From Acinetobacter portensis (lineage in GTDB: Bacteria; Pseudomonadota; Gammaproteobacteria; Pseudomonadales; Moraxellaceae), in NCBI RefSeq assembly GCF_023158935.1, contig NZ_CP096120.1, positions 682,001-746,000 of the forward strand: a stretch of DNA of 64,000 bases, written 5' to 3'. The notes beneath the pieces were generated by a model. That model was given only the letters and a program-made list of their open reading frames with translations, made no database searches and was not told the origin of the DNA. Each line of letters starts with the position of its first letter. Position 1 is the stretch's first letter. This document shows positions 26,330-37,638 of the stretch, one piece after another. Made by a program: the position numbers and the translations under genes.

Positions 26330-26899
26330 ATGGCAATAAAATCGGATCGCTGGATTCGCGAAATGAGCGAAAAACACGGCATGATTGAACCGTATGCTGA
26401 AAACCAAGTCCGTTTAGATGAAAATGGTCAAAAGCTTATTTCATACGGTGTTTCAAGTTATGGGTATGATGTGCGTTGTGCGCGTGAATTTAAAGTATTC
26501 ACAAACGTGCATTCTGCAATTGTAGATCCGAAAAATTTCGATGATAAATGCTTTGTCGATATTGAAGCAGATGTTTGTATTATTCCACCGAACTCATTTG
26601 CATTGGCGCGTACAGTAGAATATTTCCGTATTCCACGTAATGTGTTGACAGTTTGTTTGGGTAAATCTACATATGCTCGTTGCGGTATTATTGTAAACGT
26701 AACACCACTTGAGCCTGAGTGGGAAGGTCACGTGACTTTAGAATTCTCAAACACTACAAACCTACCAGCTTATATTTATGCAGGTGAGGGTGTTGCTCAA
26801 ATGTTGTTCTTCGAATCTGACGAAGTATGTGAAACATCTTATAAAGACCGTGGTGGTAAATACCAAGGTCAAACAGGCGTAACTTTACCTAAAGCTTAA
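26330..26899 (+). CDS. dcd: dCTP deaminase
   Basis: Converts dCTP to dUTP for dTMP synthesis; trimeric cytosolic enzyme. The 189-residue length matches the family. [20 protein letters not shown] and [13 protein letters not shown] contain the substrate loop and catalytic glutamate, and the C-terminal tail [15 protein letters not shown] closes the active site. GGATAG lies before the ATG. A strong terminator follows, shared with the convergent proS. Confidence 0.97.
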   Translation: MAIKSDRWIREMSEKHGMIEPYAENQVRLDENGQKLISYGVSSYGYDVRCAREFKVFTNVHSAIVDPKNFDDKCFVDIEADVCIIPPNSFALARTVEYFRIPRNVLTVCLGKSTYARCGIIVNVTPLEPEWEGHVTLEFSNTTNLPAYIYAGEGVAQMLFFESDEVCETSYKDRGGKYQGQTGVTLPKA

Positions 26900-26913
26900 T
26901 GTTTTAAATAAAG

Positions 26914-26947
26914 TAAAAAAATCCCGCTATTTAGCGGGATTTTTTTG
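26914..26947. terminator. Bidirectional intrinsic terminator between dcd and proS
   Basis: AAAAAAATCCCGCTA / TAGCGGGATTTTTTT, a 15-base perfect stem with a two-base centre. Confidence 0.92.
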
Positions 26948-27022
26948 TATTTAGTATGAACTTTTAGTTTCTTTTAATTCCCTAATTAAAGGAAATTAAA
27001 AGAAATACTTTTACTGTAAAAA

Positions 27023-28738
27023 TTACTTAGTCACTTTTGCAAGTAACTCGTCTTTCGTTAAGTTCGTAGATTCTGCATCTGTACGACCTTTATATTCGAA
27101 TGTACCTGCATCCAAACCTTTTTCACCAATGACGATGCGGTGTGGAATACCTGTTAATTCGATGTCAGAGAATTTAACACCCGGACGTTCGTTACGATCA
27201 TCAAGAAGTACATCGTAACCCACAGCTGTTAATTCTGCATAAAGTGCTTCAGCAGCTTCTACAGTACGTGGAGATTTGTGTGCATTCATTGGAACAATTG
27301 CAACGTCAAAAGGTGCAATGGCAGCAGGCCAAATAATACCTTTATCGTCAAAGTTTTGTTCAATTGCAGATGCTACAACACGTGTAACACCAATGCCGTA
27401 ACAACCCATAGTTACAACTAAAGGTTTGCCATCATCACCCAATACTTTACAGCCTAAAGCTTCTGAGTATTTTTGACCCAATTGGAAGATGTGACCGACT
27501 TCAATACCACGTTTAATTTGAAGTGTACCTTTACCATCTGGAGATGGATCGCCTTCAACCACATTACGTAAGTCATAAACTTCAGTGAATTTTGCATCAC
27601 GTTCCCAGTTTACGCCTGTTGCATGTTTGTCTACTTCATTTGCACCAGCAACGAAGTCAGAAAGAACAGAGGCTGCACGGTCAATAATAACGGTTAAGCC
27701 TTTTTCAACTAAACCTTGTGGACCGCAGAAACCTGGCGTTAAGCCAAATTTTGCAATTTGTTCTTCTGTTGCAAAAGTAAGCGGTGATGCAATTAATGGA
27801 TGCTTCTCTGCTTTAATTTCATTCAGTTCGTGGTCGCCACGTAAGAATAAAGCAACAACAGGAGTCGCTTTACCTTCTTCTGCAACACCTTGAACCAATA
27901 ATGCTTTAACAGATTGAGCAGGATCTGAATTTAAGAATGCAGATACATCTGCAATTGTTTTTTGATTTGGAGTATCAATAATTGTTAATGCTTGAGTAGG
28001 TGCAGCACGTTCGCCAACTAAAACAGCTTCAGCCATTTCAACGTTAGCAGCGTAATCAGATTCTGTAGAGAATGCGATATCGTCTTCACCACTTGAAGCC
28101 AATACGTGGAATTCGTGAGAACCCGAACCACCAATAGAACCTGTATCTGCTTGAACAGGACGGAAGTTTAAGCCTAAACGTGTGAAGATTTTGCAATAAG
28201 CATCGTACATCACATCATAAGTTTCTTGTAATGATGCTTGGTCTACGTGGAAAGAGTATGCATCTTTCATAATGAATTCACGTGAACGCATTACACCAAA
28301 ACGTGGACGAATTTCGTCACGGAATTTTGTTTGAACTTGATAGAAGTTTGCAGGAAGTTGTTTATAACTTTTTAATTCGTTACGCGCTAAGTCTGTAATG
28401 ACTTCTTCGTGTGTAGGCCCAAGTACAAAGTCGTTTGTATGTCGGTCTTTAAAGCGTAATAATTCTGGACCGTATTGAACATAACGACCTGATTCTTCCC
28501 ATAAAGATGCAGGTTGAGTCACAGGCATAAGTACTTGAAGTGAACCTGCTCGATCCATTTCTTCGCGAACAATCGCTTCAACTTTATTTAATACGCGAAC
28601 GCCCATTGGTAACCAAGTATATAAACCTGAAGCCAATTTACGAATCATCCCCGCGCGTAACATAAGCTGATGTGAAATAACTTCAGCATCATTTGGGGTT
28701 TCTCTTAACGTTGCAAATAAAAAGCGACTCGCGCGCAT
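27023..28738 (-). CDS. proS: Prolyl-tRNA synthetase
   Basis: Class II synthetase, bacterial type, 571 residues from [20 protein letters not shown]; this start equals that of E. coli ProS, whereas the ATG at 28783 would add 15 unmatched residues. Motif 2 region is seen at [20 protein letters not shown] and motif 3 near [16 protein letters not shown]. The YbaK-like editing insertion occupies about residues 230-400. AGGACAG precedes the start. The upstream terminator isolates it from the efflux genes. Confidence 0.97.
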   Translation of the reverse strand: MRASRFLFATLRETPNDAEVISHQLMLRAGMIRKLASGLYTWLPMGVRVLNKVEAIVREEMDRAGSLQVLMPVTQPASLWEESGRYVQYGPELLRFKDRHTNDFVLGPTHEEVITDLARNELKSYKQLPANFYQVQTKFRDEIRPRFGVMRSREFIMKDAYSFHVDQASLQETYDVMYDAYCKIFTRLGLNFRPVQADTGSIGGSGSHEFHVLASSGEDDIAFSTESDYAANVEMAEAVLVGERAAPTQALTIIDTPNQKTIADVSAFLNSDPAQSVKALLVQGVAEEGKATPVVALFLRGDHELNEIKAEKHPLIASPLTFATEEQIAKFGLTPGFCGPQGLVEKGLTVIIDRAASVLSDFVAGANEVDKHATGVNWERDAKFTEVYDLRNVVEGDPSPDGKGTLQIKRGIEVGHIFQLGQKYSEALGCKVLGDDGKPLVVTMGCYGIGVTRVVASAIEQNFDDKGIIWPAAIAPFDVAIVPMNAHKSPRTVEAAEALYAELTAVGYDVLLDDRNERPGVKFSDIELTGIPHRIVIGEKGLDAGTFEYKGRTDAESTNLTKDELLAKVTK

Positions 28739-28785
28739 GGAAACTGTCCTAATAAATTTTGCGTGAAAGCAAAGAGTATACAATA

Positions 28786-28818
28786 AAAAATGAGGTGAGC
28801 ATTTGTGTATCTCACCCC
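28786..28818 (-). terminator. Intrinsic terminator of the RND efflux operon
   Basis: On the minus strand GGGTGAG, loop, CTCACCT, then CATTTTTTATTG. It lies between the permease stop and the proS start. Confidence 0.7.
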
Positions 28819-28847
28819 AATATTTTGGAAAATATGGTCTAGGGAAA

Positions 28848-31800
28848 TTATGACATGATTTTTTTGGTTTGACGCATCATAAAGTTTTTAAAATCGTCTA
28901 AATAGGTAAAAATCACAGGAACAACAACTAAGGTGAGTAGTGTAGAGGTAATCACACCACCAATGACTGCATGCGCCATAGGTGCACTTTGTTCGCCACC
29001 TTCACCTAAACCAAGTGCAAGCGGTACCATACCCATCACCATTGCACTTGTGGTCATTAAAATTGGACGCAAACGGGTTTTACCTGCTTCAATAATTGCA
29101 TCGTATCGGCTTGTGCCTTTATCCATGGCTTTTTTAATAAAGTCGATGAGTAAAATGGCATTTTTAGTGACCAAGCCCATAAGCATAATAATGCCGATAA
29201 TGGAAAATAAATTCATGGTCGAATTGAATAAGAACAAGGCAAGGAATACGCCAATGAGTGATAAAGGCAAAGATGCCATAATCGCAGCTGGGTGAATAAA
29301 GCTATTAAACTGCGAACCTAACACAATATAAATAAACACAATCGATAGGGTAATTGCAGTCAGTGCATAACCTGCCGATTCTGCCATGTCTTTATTTGAG
29401 CCTTGCGTATCGAAGCTATAACCAACAGGTAATTTAAAGTCTTGCTGAATTTTAGTAATGTCAGCACCAATATCTCCCGTAGGACGACCCGATGTATTTG
29501 CTTCAATTAATATTTCACGAGATAAATCACGACGGTTAATTTGTGATGCACCTAAGGTTTCTTCAAACTTAGCCACAGAAGCTAAAGGAATAAGAATTGT
29601 GTTGTTATCGGCATCGGTTTTTTGTGAACTTAAATACATGTTTTGCACGTCACTTGGAAGGCGACGTTGATCTTCCGTAAGACGCAGATTTACATCATAA
29701 GTTTCGCCATTTTCATCTTGCCAAGTTGTAACATCATCACCTGCAATAAGTGGGCGAACCACATTAGCAATTTGATTTACCGAAAGTCCTAAATCACTTG
29801 CCAAAACACGATTAATTTGCACATTTAAAGTTGGTTTTGGTTCTTTAAATGAGCTTTCTAAATCGACAATGCCATCAACTTTTGCAATTTCAGCCATAAA
29901 GCGGTCGGAAATTTTTTGAAGTTCGTCTAAGTCTGGACCTTTAATAGAAATCATCACAGGTTTTTTACCACCTGAAACAACTTCATCGGCAGATGCAACA
30001 GAGGTGACAGTTATACCTGCAACAGATTTTAAGCGATCACGGAATTCATTGTTTAAGTCAGATAATGTTTGAGTTCGTTCAGAACGAGGTGTAACAGATA
30101 CACGAATGCTGACATGGTTTTTCCCACGATCTGTTGTGCTGTTAATTGATCCATAAGTAACTTTTACTTCAGGATGTTGACGAATAATGGCATCGACCTG
30201 TTGTAACTTGGCTTGTGAATATTCTAAAGATGCATTTACAGGTGTTTCGAATTTAATGCGAATTTCGCCTTTGTCTGGAACAGGAACGAACTCTGTACCT
30301 ACAAATTTAGATAACCCTAAAGCGCCAAATAACGAAGCGACAGCAATGAGTAAAGTGAGTAAGCGGAACTTTAAAGCAAGCTTAAGAAGCTTTTCATAAT
30401 GAATGTTTAGCCGATCAATTTTGCCTGAAATCCAACTAAAGAAACGTTCTACACGGTTTGGTTTTTTATTTGGGTTATGCTTTTCTGCCCAGTGTGCTGA
30501 AAGCATTGGATCGAGTGTAAAACTGACAAACATTGAAATAAGAACAGCAATACTTACAGTTACACCAAACTGATAGAAGAAGCGTCCAATAATACCGCCC
30601 ATAAAGGCAACAGGTAGGAACACTGCAACAATCGTTAAGGTTGTTGCCAATACAGCTAAACCAATTTCTTTGGTGCCGTCTAAGGCTGCGCTAACATGAT
30701 CTTTGCCCATGTCTGCATGGCGTACAATATTTTCACGTACCACAATGGCATCATCAATAAGTAAACCAATACTTAAAGATAGGGCGAGCAGGGTCATCAT
30801 GTTAATGGTGAAGCCAAATGCCCAAATAAAGGCAAGTGTACCCAATAGTGCAATAGGTAAAGTTAAACCTGTAATAACGGTAGAACGGAAGGAGCCAAGG
30901 AAAAGCAGAACAATTAAAATGGCTAAAACAGCACCTTCAATAATGGTGCGTGCAACATCTTTAATACTGCCTCGAATACCTTTGGATGTATCTACAACCA
31001 CTTTTGCAGTTGTGCCTTGAGGTAATTGTGCATTTACATCATCAAGGGTTTGATACATGTTATCGACAACATCAATCACATTGGAATCGGAGCTTCTTAA
31101 AATATCTACAGCAACGGCAGATTTACCATTTAAAAAGGCACTTGTTTCCATTTCCGCTTGGCTATCTTCAACAGTTGCAACTTGTTTTAAATAAATAGGT
31201 GCGCCGTTTTTATTGGCAACAATTAAATCGCCAAATGCAAATGGATGAATAATTTTAGATTTAATTTCAACAACAAGTTCAGAGTTGGGCTGTTTTAACG
31301 TACCGCCAGGAATATCTATATTTTCAGCTTTTAGTGTATTAATAACTTGGTCTATACCAATACCAAAGCTTTGAAGTTTTTGTGGATTCACCTGAATGCG
31401 AATTTGACGTTGTGCATCGCCCAATAAGTTGACTGTACCTACGCCTGCTACAGTTTTAAGCTGAGGAATAATGCGTTGATCCAAGTAAGAACTTAAATCT
31501 CGAAGCGACATATTATTCGACTCAAACACAATAGACATAATTGGGCTAGTGGTTGGGTCGTATCTTTCTACAATAGGGTCTTGAACTTCATCTCGAAATT
31601 GTGACGTTACAGGCGAAATTTTATCGCGAACATCTTGCGCGGCAACAGATGATGAAATATCTAAATTAAATTCTGCAACAATGGTAGACAAGCCTTCGCT
31701 AGATTGAGAAGTTACTTGTTTTAGACCTGAAATCGTATTGATTTGGTCTTCCATTTTTTTTGTAATTTCAGATTCTACAGTTTCAGGCGAAGCACCCGGA

Positions 31801-31952
31801 TAATTTGTATAAACCACCACAAAAGGGAAGTCGACATCGGGGAATTCTTCAACTCCCATACGTTGCCAAGAAGCTAAACCTAATACCATCAAACAGAACA
31901 TCATCATGATAGTAAAAACGGGATATTTCACACTAATTCGTGTTAACCACAT
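28848..31952 (-). CDS. RND-family efflux permease (AcrB/HAE1-like)
   Basis: An inner-membrane proton-driven drug exporter of 1034 residues with the 12-helix, two-loop RND layout. The N-terminus [16 protein letters not shown] starts helix 1. [20 protein letters not shown] carries the two aspartates of the proton relay, and [21 protein letters not shown] and [14 protein letters not shown] are further family marks. The adaptor gene ends 18 bases upstream. No outer-membrane channel gene is nearby, so a shared TolC-like channel is likely. Substrate and exact name cannot be fixed. Confidence 0.94.
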   Translation of the reverse strand: MWLTRISVKYPVFTIMMMFCLMVLGLASWQRMGVEEFPDVDFPFVVVYTNYPGASPETVESEITKKMEDQINTISGLKQVTSQSSEGLSTIVAEFNLDISSSVAAQDVRDKISPVTSQFRDEVQDPIVERYDPTTSPIMSIVFESNNMSLRDLSSYLDQRIIPQLKTVAGVGTVNLLGDAQRQIRIQVNPQKLQSFGIGIDQVINTLKAENIDIPGGTLKQPNSELVVEIKSKIIHPFAFGDLIVANKNGAPIYLKQVATVEDSQAEMETSAFLNGKSAVAVDILRSSDSNVIDVVDNMYQTLDDVNAQLPQGTTAKVVVDTSKGIRGSIKDVARTIIEGAVLAILIVLLFLGSFRSTVITGLTLPIALLGTLAFIWAFGFTINMMTLLALSLSIGLLIDDAIVVRENIVRHADMGKDHVSAALDGTKEIGLAVLATTLTIVAVFLPVAFMGGIIGRFFYQFGVTVSIAVLISMFVSFTLDPMLSAHWAEKHNPNKKPNRVERFFSWISGKIDRLNIHYEKLLKLALKFRLLTLLIAVASLFGALGLSKFVGTEFVPVPDKGEIRIKFETPVNASLEYSQAKLQQVDAIIRQHPEVKVTYGSINSTTDRGKNHVSIRVSVTPRSERTQTLSDLNNEFRDRLKSVAGITVTSVASADEVVSGGKKPVMISIKGPDLDELQKISDRFMAEIAKVDGIVDLESSFKEPKPTLNVQINRVLASDLGLSVNQIANVVRPLIAGDDVTTWQDENGETYDVNLRLTEDQRRLPSDVQNMYLSSQKTDADNNTILIPLASVAKFEETLGASQINRRDLSREILIEANTSGRPTGDIGADITKIQQDFKLPVGYSFDTQGSNKDMAESAGYALTAITLSIVFIYIVLGSQFNSFIHPAAIMASLPLSLIGVFLALFLFNSTMNLFSIIGIIMLMGLVTKNAILLIDFIKKAMDKGTSRYDAIIEAGKTRLRPILMTTSAMVMGMVPLALGLGEGGEQSAPMAHAVIGGVITSTLLTLVVVPVIFTYLDDFKNFMMRQTKKIMS

Positions 31953-31970
31953 AAATAAGTATCCTAATTT

Positions 31971-33089
31971 TTAGTTTTTACTAATGATCACGTCTTTGTG
32001 GATGTCCTGATCTGTAAATTTAATTCGGCTAATGACATCGTTGGATTGTAAACCTGAAACAATTGCAGAATTGTCGCTGTAGCGTTGTTCTAAAATTTGA
32101 ATGTTCACTTTGGCAATTTTATTTTGACGAACAACCCATACATAAGGCTGAGTAGTTGCATTCACAATGCTATCAAGCGGAATAATTTGTCCTGAAATTT
32201 GCTGTGCAGATAAAATATTGCCATCCACAAATGCACCAATACTTAAAGAGTTGATAGCACTGTTTGGTTTTGCAAAAAACTCAATTTGACGGCTGTTTAA
32301 ATCTGCAATTGGAGAAATTCTAGAAATAACAGCAGAAAGCTTTTGTGAATTACCTTGAATATTAAATTCGACTTCTTGACCAATTTTTAAAGCAGATTGA
32401 GCATCGCTTGGAATTTTTGCCTGAAGTTCTAATTCGTTTATATCAACAATCTCAAAAATGGTTTGTCCTGCTGCAACGGTTTGCCCAGGTTCGATTTGGC
32501 GTTTTGTAATAACGCCATTAATAGGACTTGTAATAACGCCATCTTGATTGGCTTTTTGAGCGATATTGACATTGGCTTGTTGCGCGCGAGCATTTTCCAA
32601 TTGGCTTTTATAATCAAGTTCACTTTGTTCAAATTCTACTTTGGAAATAAAGCCCTGATCTAACAAACGCTTTTTGCGTTGCATCATGTTTTTTGCTTGA
32701 TTGGCTTGTGCTTGTGCAGAATTTAAATTTGCTTGGGCTTGTGCAAGTCGTGCTGCATTATCTTGGTTATTAAGGCGAACAAGTACTTGTCCTTTTGAAA
32801 CACTTTGACCCACTTCAGTATTCACTGTTGTTGCTGTTGCAGTCACTTGTGCTTGAATACTACTTTGATTTACTGCGCGAATTGTACCTGTAAAGGCTGT
32901 TTTTTCTACAGCATTACCATTTTTAAATTGAATAAGATCTGCTTGAATTAATTCAATTTTATTGTTTTCAGGCAAAGCTTGATTAGGCGTATCTTTACTG
33001 CAAGCACTTAAGGCAATACATACACATAGTGTTGTCATACGAATAGACATAGATAAATGTGTTGTTAATAATGTTGCCTTTAAATGCAT
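31971..33089 (-). CDS. RND efflux periplasmic adaptor lipoprotein
   Basis: Membrane-fusion protein of 372 residues pairing with the permease just downstream. CVCIALSACS gives a lipobox with Cys30. TATTVNTEVGQSVSKGQVLV is the first half of the biotinyl-lipoyl domain, a long helical hairpin (NSAQAQANQAKNMMQRKKRL) follows, and SPINGVITKRQIEPGQTVAA is the second half. The start at 33089 has AGGA at about 7 bases; it gives a long n-region, and MSIRMTTLC downstream is an alternative without a ribosome site. Confidence 0.92.
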   Translation of the reverse strand: MHLKATLLTTHLSMSIRMTTLCVCIALSACSKDTPNQALPENNKIELIQADLIQFKNGNAVEKTAFTGTIRAVNQSSIQAQVTATATTVNTEVGQSVSKGQVLVRLNNQDNAARLAQAQANLNSAQAQANQAKNMMQRKKRLLDQGFISKVEFEQSELDYKSQLENARAQQANVNIAQKANQDGVITSPINGVITKRQIEPGQTVAAGQTIFEIVDINELELQAKIPSDAQSALKIGQEVEFNIQGNSQKLSAVISRISPIADLNSRQIEFFAKPNSAINSLSIGAFVDGNILSAQQISGQIIPLDSIVNATTQPYVWVVRQNKIAKVNIQILEQRYSDNSAIVSGLQSNDVISRIKFTDQDIHKDVIISKN

Positions 33090-33127
33090 GACTTTATCCT
33101 GATTATAGGAGTATGTGAAAGTTCAAT

Positions 33128-33784
33128 TTATTCAATTACTTTGAGTCGTGCAATAATTTTGTCGTATTCGGTTTGTGTATTGAAATAAGTCACTTGTAAA
33201 GATTGAATATTTTGTTTTAATGAGTTCAAGTTGCTCAGGTTATAAGACAGACTCTTTTTTAAGTTTTCAGGGACTGCTTTACCTTTACGTGTATATTCCA
33301 TTTCTTCACGTTTAAATTGAACACGATCGGTTTGTAATTGTTTTAATTGAGCTTGTTGGAAGTCAATTTGTTTTTGAATTGCTTTTAAAGCAATATCTCG
33401 TTTTTGTGTAGCAACTTTACTATTGTTATACGCTTTTTTAAGTTTTTGGTCGTTTTCTAGTCGCTTTGCTTGGGCTTCACGTTGTGGAGCTTGTTTTAAG
33501 TCAGCTTCAACACTATAAGCTTTATTTCGCTTAATCACCTGCATATTTTTGTCGAGTGCTTCATAGCCATGACGAATGTGCGCAGGAGTGACAGTCGAGC
33601 TAATATTGGCAATTCCACGACTATCGTAATAACGATACCAAGTAGCTTTTGTCGTGTTGTTTGCATAACTTACAATTGGGTATAAGCAAAGTAACATCAG
33701 TAGAATAACTTTTCTTATTCTTAGATGATATTCACTTATTCCTAGTTCAGGATTCTGCACGTTCCAGTTCACTTTTTTCCCCAA
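33128..33784 (-). CDS. Periplasmic coiled-coil protein with DUF4124-like N-terminus
   Basis: A 218-residue protein. A hydrophobic segment (KVILLMLLCLYPIVSYA) ends in a possible signal-peptidase site; the extended, basic N-terminus before it suggests a later start. TWYRYYDSRGIANISSTVTP resembles the DUF4124 envelope module. The C-terminal 130 residues are a long coiled coil (AIQKQIDFQQAQLKQLQ). It lies 38 bases upstream of the efflux adaptor on the same strand, with no terminator, so it may head the efflux transcript. Function unknown. Confidence 0.8.
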   Translation of the reverse strand: MGKKVNWNVQNPELGISEYHLRIRKVILLMLLCLYPIVSYANNTTKATWYRYYDSRGIANISSTVTPAHIRHGYEALDKNMQVIKRNKAYSVEADLKQAPQREAQAKRLENDQKLKKAYNNSKVATQKRDIALKAIQKQIDFQQAQLKQLQTDRVQFKREEMEYTRKGKAVPENLKKSLSYNLSNLNSLKQNIQSLQVTYFNTQTEYDKIIARLKVIE

Positions 33785-34043
33785 GATAAAGTTGACTAAA
33801 TTACTTATTTTAAAGTAATAATGAAGTGATTTTAGAATAGTTTCATCTATATTAACTTTATATCACTCAAAAAAAAATCGTTGATTCTTATAAAGTGTGA
33901 AGCTGTTTGTGTATTATTGCTAAAAATGCATATTTGTAAGAAATATGTTCATTGAAAGTTCAAGTGAAGATATGTTAAAAATACCTACAATCTGTATTGA
34001 ATTACAAATAAATCGCTTATCCAAAATGAGAAGGGTCAGTTAA

Positions 34044-34427
34044 ATGGACGATAAACACCAAAATCTTAAAGTTATGGTGATTGATGATTCAAAAACTATT
34101 CGCCGAACTGCAGAAACATTATTGCAACGCGAAGGTTATGAAGTTGTCACTGCGGTAGATGGGTTTGAAGCATTGTCCAAAATTGCTGATGCAAATCCGG
34201 ATATTGTATTTGTTGATATTATGATGCCTCGTTTAGATGGCTATCAAACATGTGCACTCATCAAAAACTCTCAAAACTATCAAAATACTCCTGTCATTAT
34301 GTTGTCAAGTAAAGATGGCTTATTTGATCAGGCTAAAGGTCGTGTTGTGGGTTCAGATGAATATTTGACTAAACCATTTAGCAAGGATGAATTGCTAAAC
34401 GCGATCCGTAATCACGTTTCTGCATAA
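34044..34427 (+). CDS. pilG: Twitching-motility response regulator PilG
   Basis: A single receiver domain of 127 residues. The acidic pair and phospho-acceptor are in VMVIDDSKTIRRTAE and IVFVDIMMPRLDGYQTC, and the conserved lysine is in DEYLTKPFSKDE. PilG is the output regulator of the Pil-Chp chemosensory pathway; in Pseudomonas and Acinetobacter it promotes pilus extension and cAMP signalling. First gene of the pil-chp cluster, followed 27 bases later by pilH. Confidence 0.94.
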   Translation: MDDKHQNLKVMVIDDSKTIRRTAETLLQREGYEVVTAVDGFEALSKIADANPDIVFVDIMMPRLDGYQTCALIKNSQNYQNTPVIMLSSKDGLFDQAKGRVVGSDEYLTKPFSKDELLNAIRNHVSA

Positions 34428-34454
34428 GATAAATGGCTGTTATTGGGGAAAACT

Positions 34455-34823
34455 ATGGCTCGTATTTTAATTGTGGATGACTCACCAACGGAAACTTTTC
34501 GTTTTAGAGAAATCTTAACTAAGCATGGCTATGATGTGCTAGAAGCTGCAAATGGCGCAGATGGTGTAACTGTTGCACAAGCTGAATTGCCAGATTTGGT
34601 TTTAATGGATGTTGTTATGCCAGGTGTAAATGGTTTCCAAGCAACACGTCAAATTTCGCGTGGTGCGACAACAAAGCATATTCCAATTGTTATTGTAAGT
34701 ACAAAAGATCAAGCAACTGACCGTGTTTGGGGTAAACGTCAGGGGGCAAGTGATTATTTAACTAAGCCAGTAGATGAAAACCAGCTGATCGAAGTGATTA
34801 AACAACAACTGAACGCAGGTTAA
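34455..34823 (+). CDS. pilH: Twitching-motility response regulator PilH
   Basis: A 122-residue receiver domain starting MARILIVDDSPTETFRFREI. LVLMDVVMPGVNGFQATRQI has the phosphorylated aspartate and SDYLTKPVDENQL the lysine. It is thought to act as a phosphate sink or retraction signal opposite PilG. The ATG at 34455 has GGGGA seven bases upstream; a TTG at 34443 is less likely. Followed by pilI after 3 bases. Confidence 0.94.
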   Translation: MARILIVDDSPTETFRFREILTKHGYDVLEAANGADGVTVAQAELPDLVLMDVVMPGVNGFQATRQISRGATTKHIPIVIVSTKDQATDRVWGKRQGASDYLTKPVDENQLIEVIKQQLNAG

Positions 34824-34826
34824 AAT

Positions 34827-35357
34827 ATGGCAGCGAATGGATTTATCGAATTACTTCGGTTGTCCAAGCGTGGCAATAAAAACTACGCTTCAACTGAAAA
34901 CGAAGTAAACCGATGGTCTGGCATTGCTTTTGAAATGATGGGGCAATATTTTGTTGCTCCATTAGGGGAAGTATCTGAAGTTATTTATCCACCAAAATAT
35001 ACATATGTGCCAAATACTCAACCTTGGGTAGTTGGACTTTCGAATATTCGTGGGCGTTTGTTGTCAGTTTCAGACTTAGCGCATTATATTTCAGGTCAAA
35101 AAAGTCAAAATACACGCACTCAAAAAGTGATGTGCATTAGCCATAATGATCATTATGTCGGTTTAGTTGTAGATCAGGTTTTGGGGATTCAGCACTTTAA
35201 TAAGAAAAGCTTTTTTTCTAAACATCCAAGTTTGGATAAAAATTTACAAGAATACTGTCAGGGTTATTTTCAACAACATAATCAGCAGTGGAACGTTTTC
35301 TTATTTAGTCAATTATTAAAGAATCCTAAGTATCTGAATGCATCAATAAATTTTTAA
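34827..35357 (+). CDS. pilI: CheW-like adaptor PilI
   Basis: A 176-residue CheW-domain protein that couples PilJ receptors to the ChpA kinase. GIAFEMMGQYFVAPLGEVSE and WVVGLSNIRGRLLSVSDLAH are the core of the CheW fold. It sits between pilH and pilJ exactly as in Pseudomonas. Confidence 0.93.
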   Translation: MAANGFIELLRLSKRGNKNYASTENEVNRWSGIAFEMMGQYFVAPLGEVSEVIYPPKYTYVPNTQPWVVGLSNIRGRLLSVSDLAHYISGQKSQNTRTQKVMCISHNDHYVGLVVDQVLGIQHFNKKSFFSKHPSLDKNLQEYCQGYFQQHNQQWNVFLFSQLLKNPKYLNASINF

Positions 35358-35413
35358 AATTAACAATCTCACCTTCTTTGAAAGGGCAAGATTTGTAATC
35401 GGGGGAAAGCTGA

Positions 35414-37483
35414 ATGGGCTTTAAGTTTAAAAAGAAAAATACGGGTGAAGTCAGTCCAAAAAAAGAATCGGCACTGGCAAAAAAACTTCAACCGCAAATT
35501 GATCAGTACGCACGTGTATTTGGTGACACTGATAAATCAAAACCATTACTTATAGCCGCTGTAGCTGCTCTTTTAATTGCTACACTCAGTCTTTTATCAT
35601 TGTTCTATACAGTTCCCCATTCAAATAGCTTAACTCAAAGCTTGGGTGATTTACGTTTATTATCTCAAACGGTATCTCGTCAAGCGACTGAAGCAACTGC
35701 CTCTGGTACAAAAGAGTCAATTGATAAGTTAAAAAGCTTGCAGGCTGAGTTCAATCGTAACTTAGATGTTGTAAAAAGCGGTAATTCATCTTCAGCAGAA
35801 CTTCAAGCTGTTGAAAATGATTGGGCAAAAGTATCTAAAAATATTGATTTGATTGTTTCACAACAAAAATTCATTAATACTTTATATGATACAAATATTG
35901 CAATTGGCGAAGCGATTCCTGGTATTCAGGCAGAATATAACTTGATGGTTGACCAAATGGCACGTCAAAATTTGTCTAGTACTCAGGTAATTATTGCTAA
36001 AAACCAAGTATTCCTTGCAGAGCGTATTTTACGTTCAATCAGTTCTGTATTGGTTGGTGTTGAAAACTCACGTGAAACAGCGGATGACTTCAGCGTAGAT
36101 ACAGAGACATTTGGTTTGTACTTAAATGCACAATTAAATGGTAGTGCTGAACTTGGCGTACAACGTATTGAAAATGCAGATTTACGTGCTTCACTTGAAA
36201 GTATTCAAGCAGATTATGAAAATGTCTTGAAATCTGCTGCTGCTGTTGTACTGAAAAACTCAGAACAAATTGTACAAGTTCGAAAAGCATCTTCTGAAAT
36301 TTTTGCAAAATCTGATGAACTATTGAAAAACTTAAACCAAGTTTCTAGTGGTTCTGGTTTATACATTGTTGTTCCAGCAATTGTTTTAATTTTGGCACTT
36401 ATTGCATTCTTAGTAGTTGTTTATAAATTACTTACTCTTCGTGGTGATGCAGATAAGCAACGTGTAACACGCTTACAAGATGAGTATGACCGTAACCAAA
36501 ATGCGATTTTACGTTTACTTGATGAGATTGCCGACTTAGCGGACGGTGACTTACGTTCATACGCAACAGTATCCGAAGACTTTACGGGGGCAATTGCCGA
36601 TTCTATTAACTTCGCAATTGACCAATTACGTGACCTTGTATCACGTATTAACGAAACTTCCCAAGAAATTGCACAATATACTGCGAACACGCAGGGTATT
36701 ACGAACCAGTTAGCGGAAGCATCTGAGCATCAGGCACAAGAAATTGCAGGCGCGTCTGCGGCAATTAACGAAATGGCACTGTCAATTGACCAAGTATCTT
36801 CAAACGCTGAAGAATCTGCTACGGTTGCGGAACGTTCTGTACAAATTGCATCTAACGGTGCGGAAGTTGTAAACCGTTCTATTGATGGTATGGATATCAT
36901 TCGTGAACAGATCCAAGAAACGTCTAAACGTATTAAGCGTTTGGGTGAATCTTCACAAGAAATTGGTAACATCGTTGCACTTATTAACGATATTGCAGAC
37001 CAAACGAACATCTTGGCATTAAACGCAGCAATTCAAGCATCTATGGCGGGTGAGGCCGGTCGTGGTTTCGCCGTGGTTGCCGACGAAGTACAGCGTCTAG
37101 CTGAGCGTTCAGCATCTGCGACTAAACAGATTGAAACACTGGTTAAAACGATTCAAACGGATACAAACGAAGCCGTTATTTCAATGGAACAAACGACTTC
37201 AGAGGTTGTACGTGGTGCGAACTTATCTAAGGATGCGGGTGTTGCCTTAGATGAAATTCAAACAGTATCGAATAACTTGGCAAAACTGATTGCGAACATT
37301 TCTGATGCTGCGAAACTTCAGTCTGCATCTGCAAGTCATATTGCAACAACGATGAACGTTGTACAGGAAATTACATCGCAAACTACAGGTGCTACATTTG
37401 ATACAGCACGTTCGGTATCTGAGCTTGCAGGTATGGCAGAATCATTACGTGAATCTGTAACTGACTTTAAATTACCTGAATAA
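35414..37483 (+). CDS. pilJ: Methyl-accepting chemoreceptor PilJ
   Basis: A 689-residue receptor. A first helix ([20 protein letters not shown], about 45-67) and a second ([20 protein letters not shown], about 315-341) frame a helical periplasmic PilJ domain. HAMP-like and signalling regions follow; the hairpin tip [19 protein letters not shown] and [19 protein letters not shown] are typical of methyl-accepting domains. GGGGGA precedes the ATG. In this cluster no methyltransferase gene (pilK) follows, so adaptation may differ from Pseudomonas. Confidence 0.95.
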   Translation: MGFKFKKKNTGEVSPKKESALAKKLQPQIDQYARVFGDTDKSKPLLIAAVAALLIATLSLLSLFYTVPHSNSLTQSLGDLRLLSQTVSRQATEATASGTKESIDKLKSLQAEFNRNLDVVKSGNSSSAELQAVENDWAKVSKNIDLIVSQQKFINTLYDTNIAIGEAIPGIQAEYNLMVDQMARQNLSSTQVIIAKNQVFLAERILRSISSVLVGVENSRETADDFSVDTETFGLYLNAQLNGSAELGVQRIENADLRASLESIQADYENVLKSAAAVVLKNSEQIVQVRKASSEIFAKSDELLKNLNQVSSGSGLYIVVPAIVLILALIAFLVVVYKLLTLRGDADKQRVTRLQDEYDRNQNAILRLLDEIADLADGDLRSYATVSEDFTGAIADSINFAIDQLRDLVSRINETSQEIAQYTANTQGITNQLAEASEHQAQEIAGASAAINEMALSIDQVSSNAEESATVAERSVQIASNGAEVVNRSIDGMDIIREQIQETSKRIKRLGESSQEIGNIVALINDIADQTNILALNAAIQASMAGEAGRGFAVVADEVQRLAERSASATKQIETLVKTIQTDTNEAVISMEQTTSEVVRGANLSKDAGVALDEIQTVSNNLAKLIANISDAAKLQSASASHIATTMNVVQEITSQTTGATFDTARSVSELAGMAESLRESVTDFKLPE

Positions 37484-37502
37484 GGCTTAACAGCTTGGGG
37501 AC

Positions 37503-37580
37503 GGTGTATCTATTTTTAGAAATGGATACACCCATTCAGAAATTTGTAACGATGCATTTTCCTTCATAAAGGAGTGCATC
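37503..37580 (+). promoter_or_regulatory. Two hairpins in the pilJ-chpA gap
   Basis: GGTGTATC (37503-37510) pairs with GATACACC (37525-37532). GATGCA (37551-37556) pairs with TGCATC (37575-37580), with CCTT/AAGG inside, and is followed by TTTATT. The second may act as a partial terminator that lowers chpA expression. Both lie in the 155-base gap where Pseudomonas carries pilK. Confidence 0.45.
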
Positions 37581-37638
37581 TTTATTCCAGATTCAGTTTA
37601 AGTGCCTTTCGGTGCGGATAACGTAAGAAGCCTTAGCT

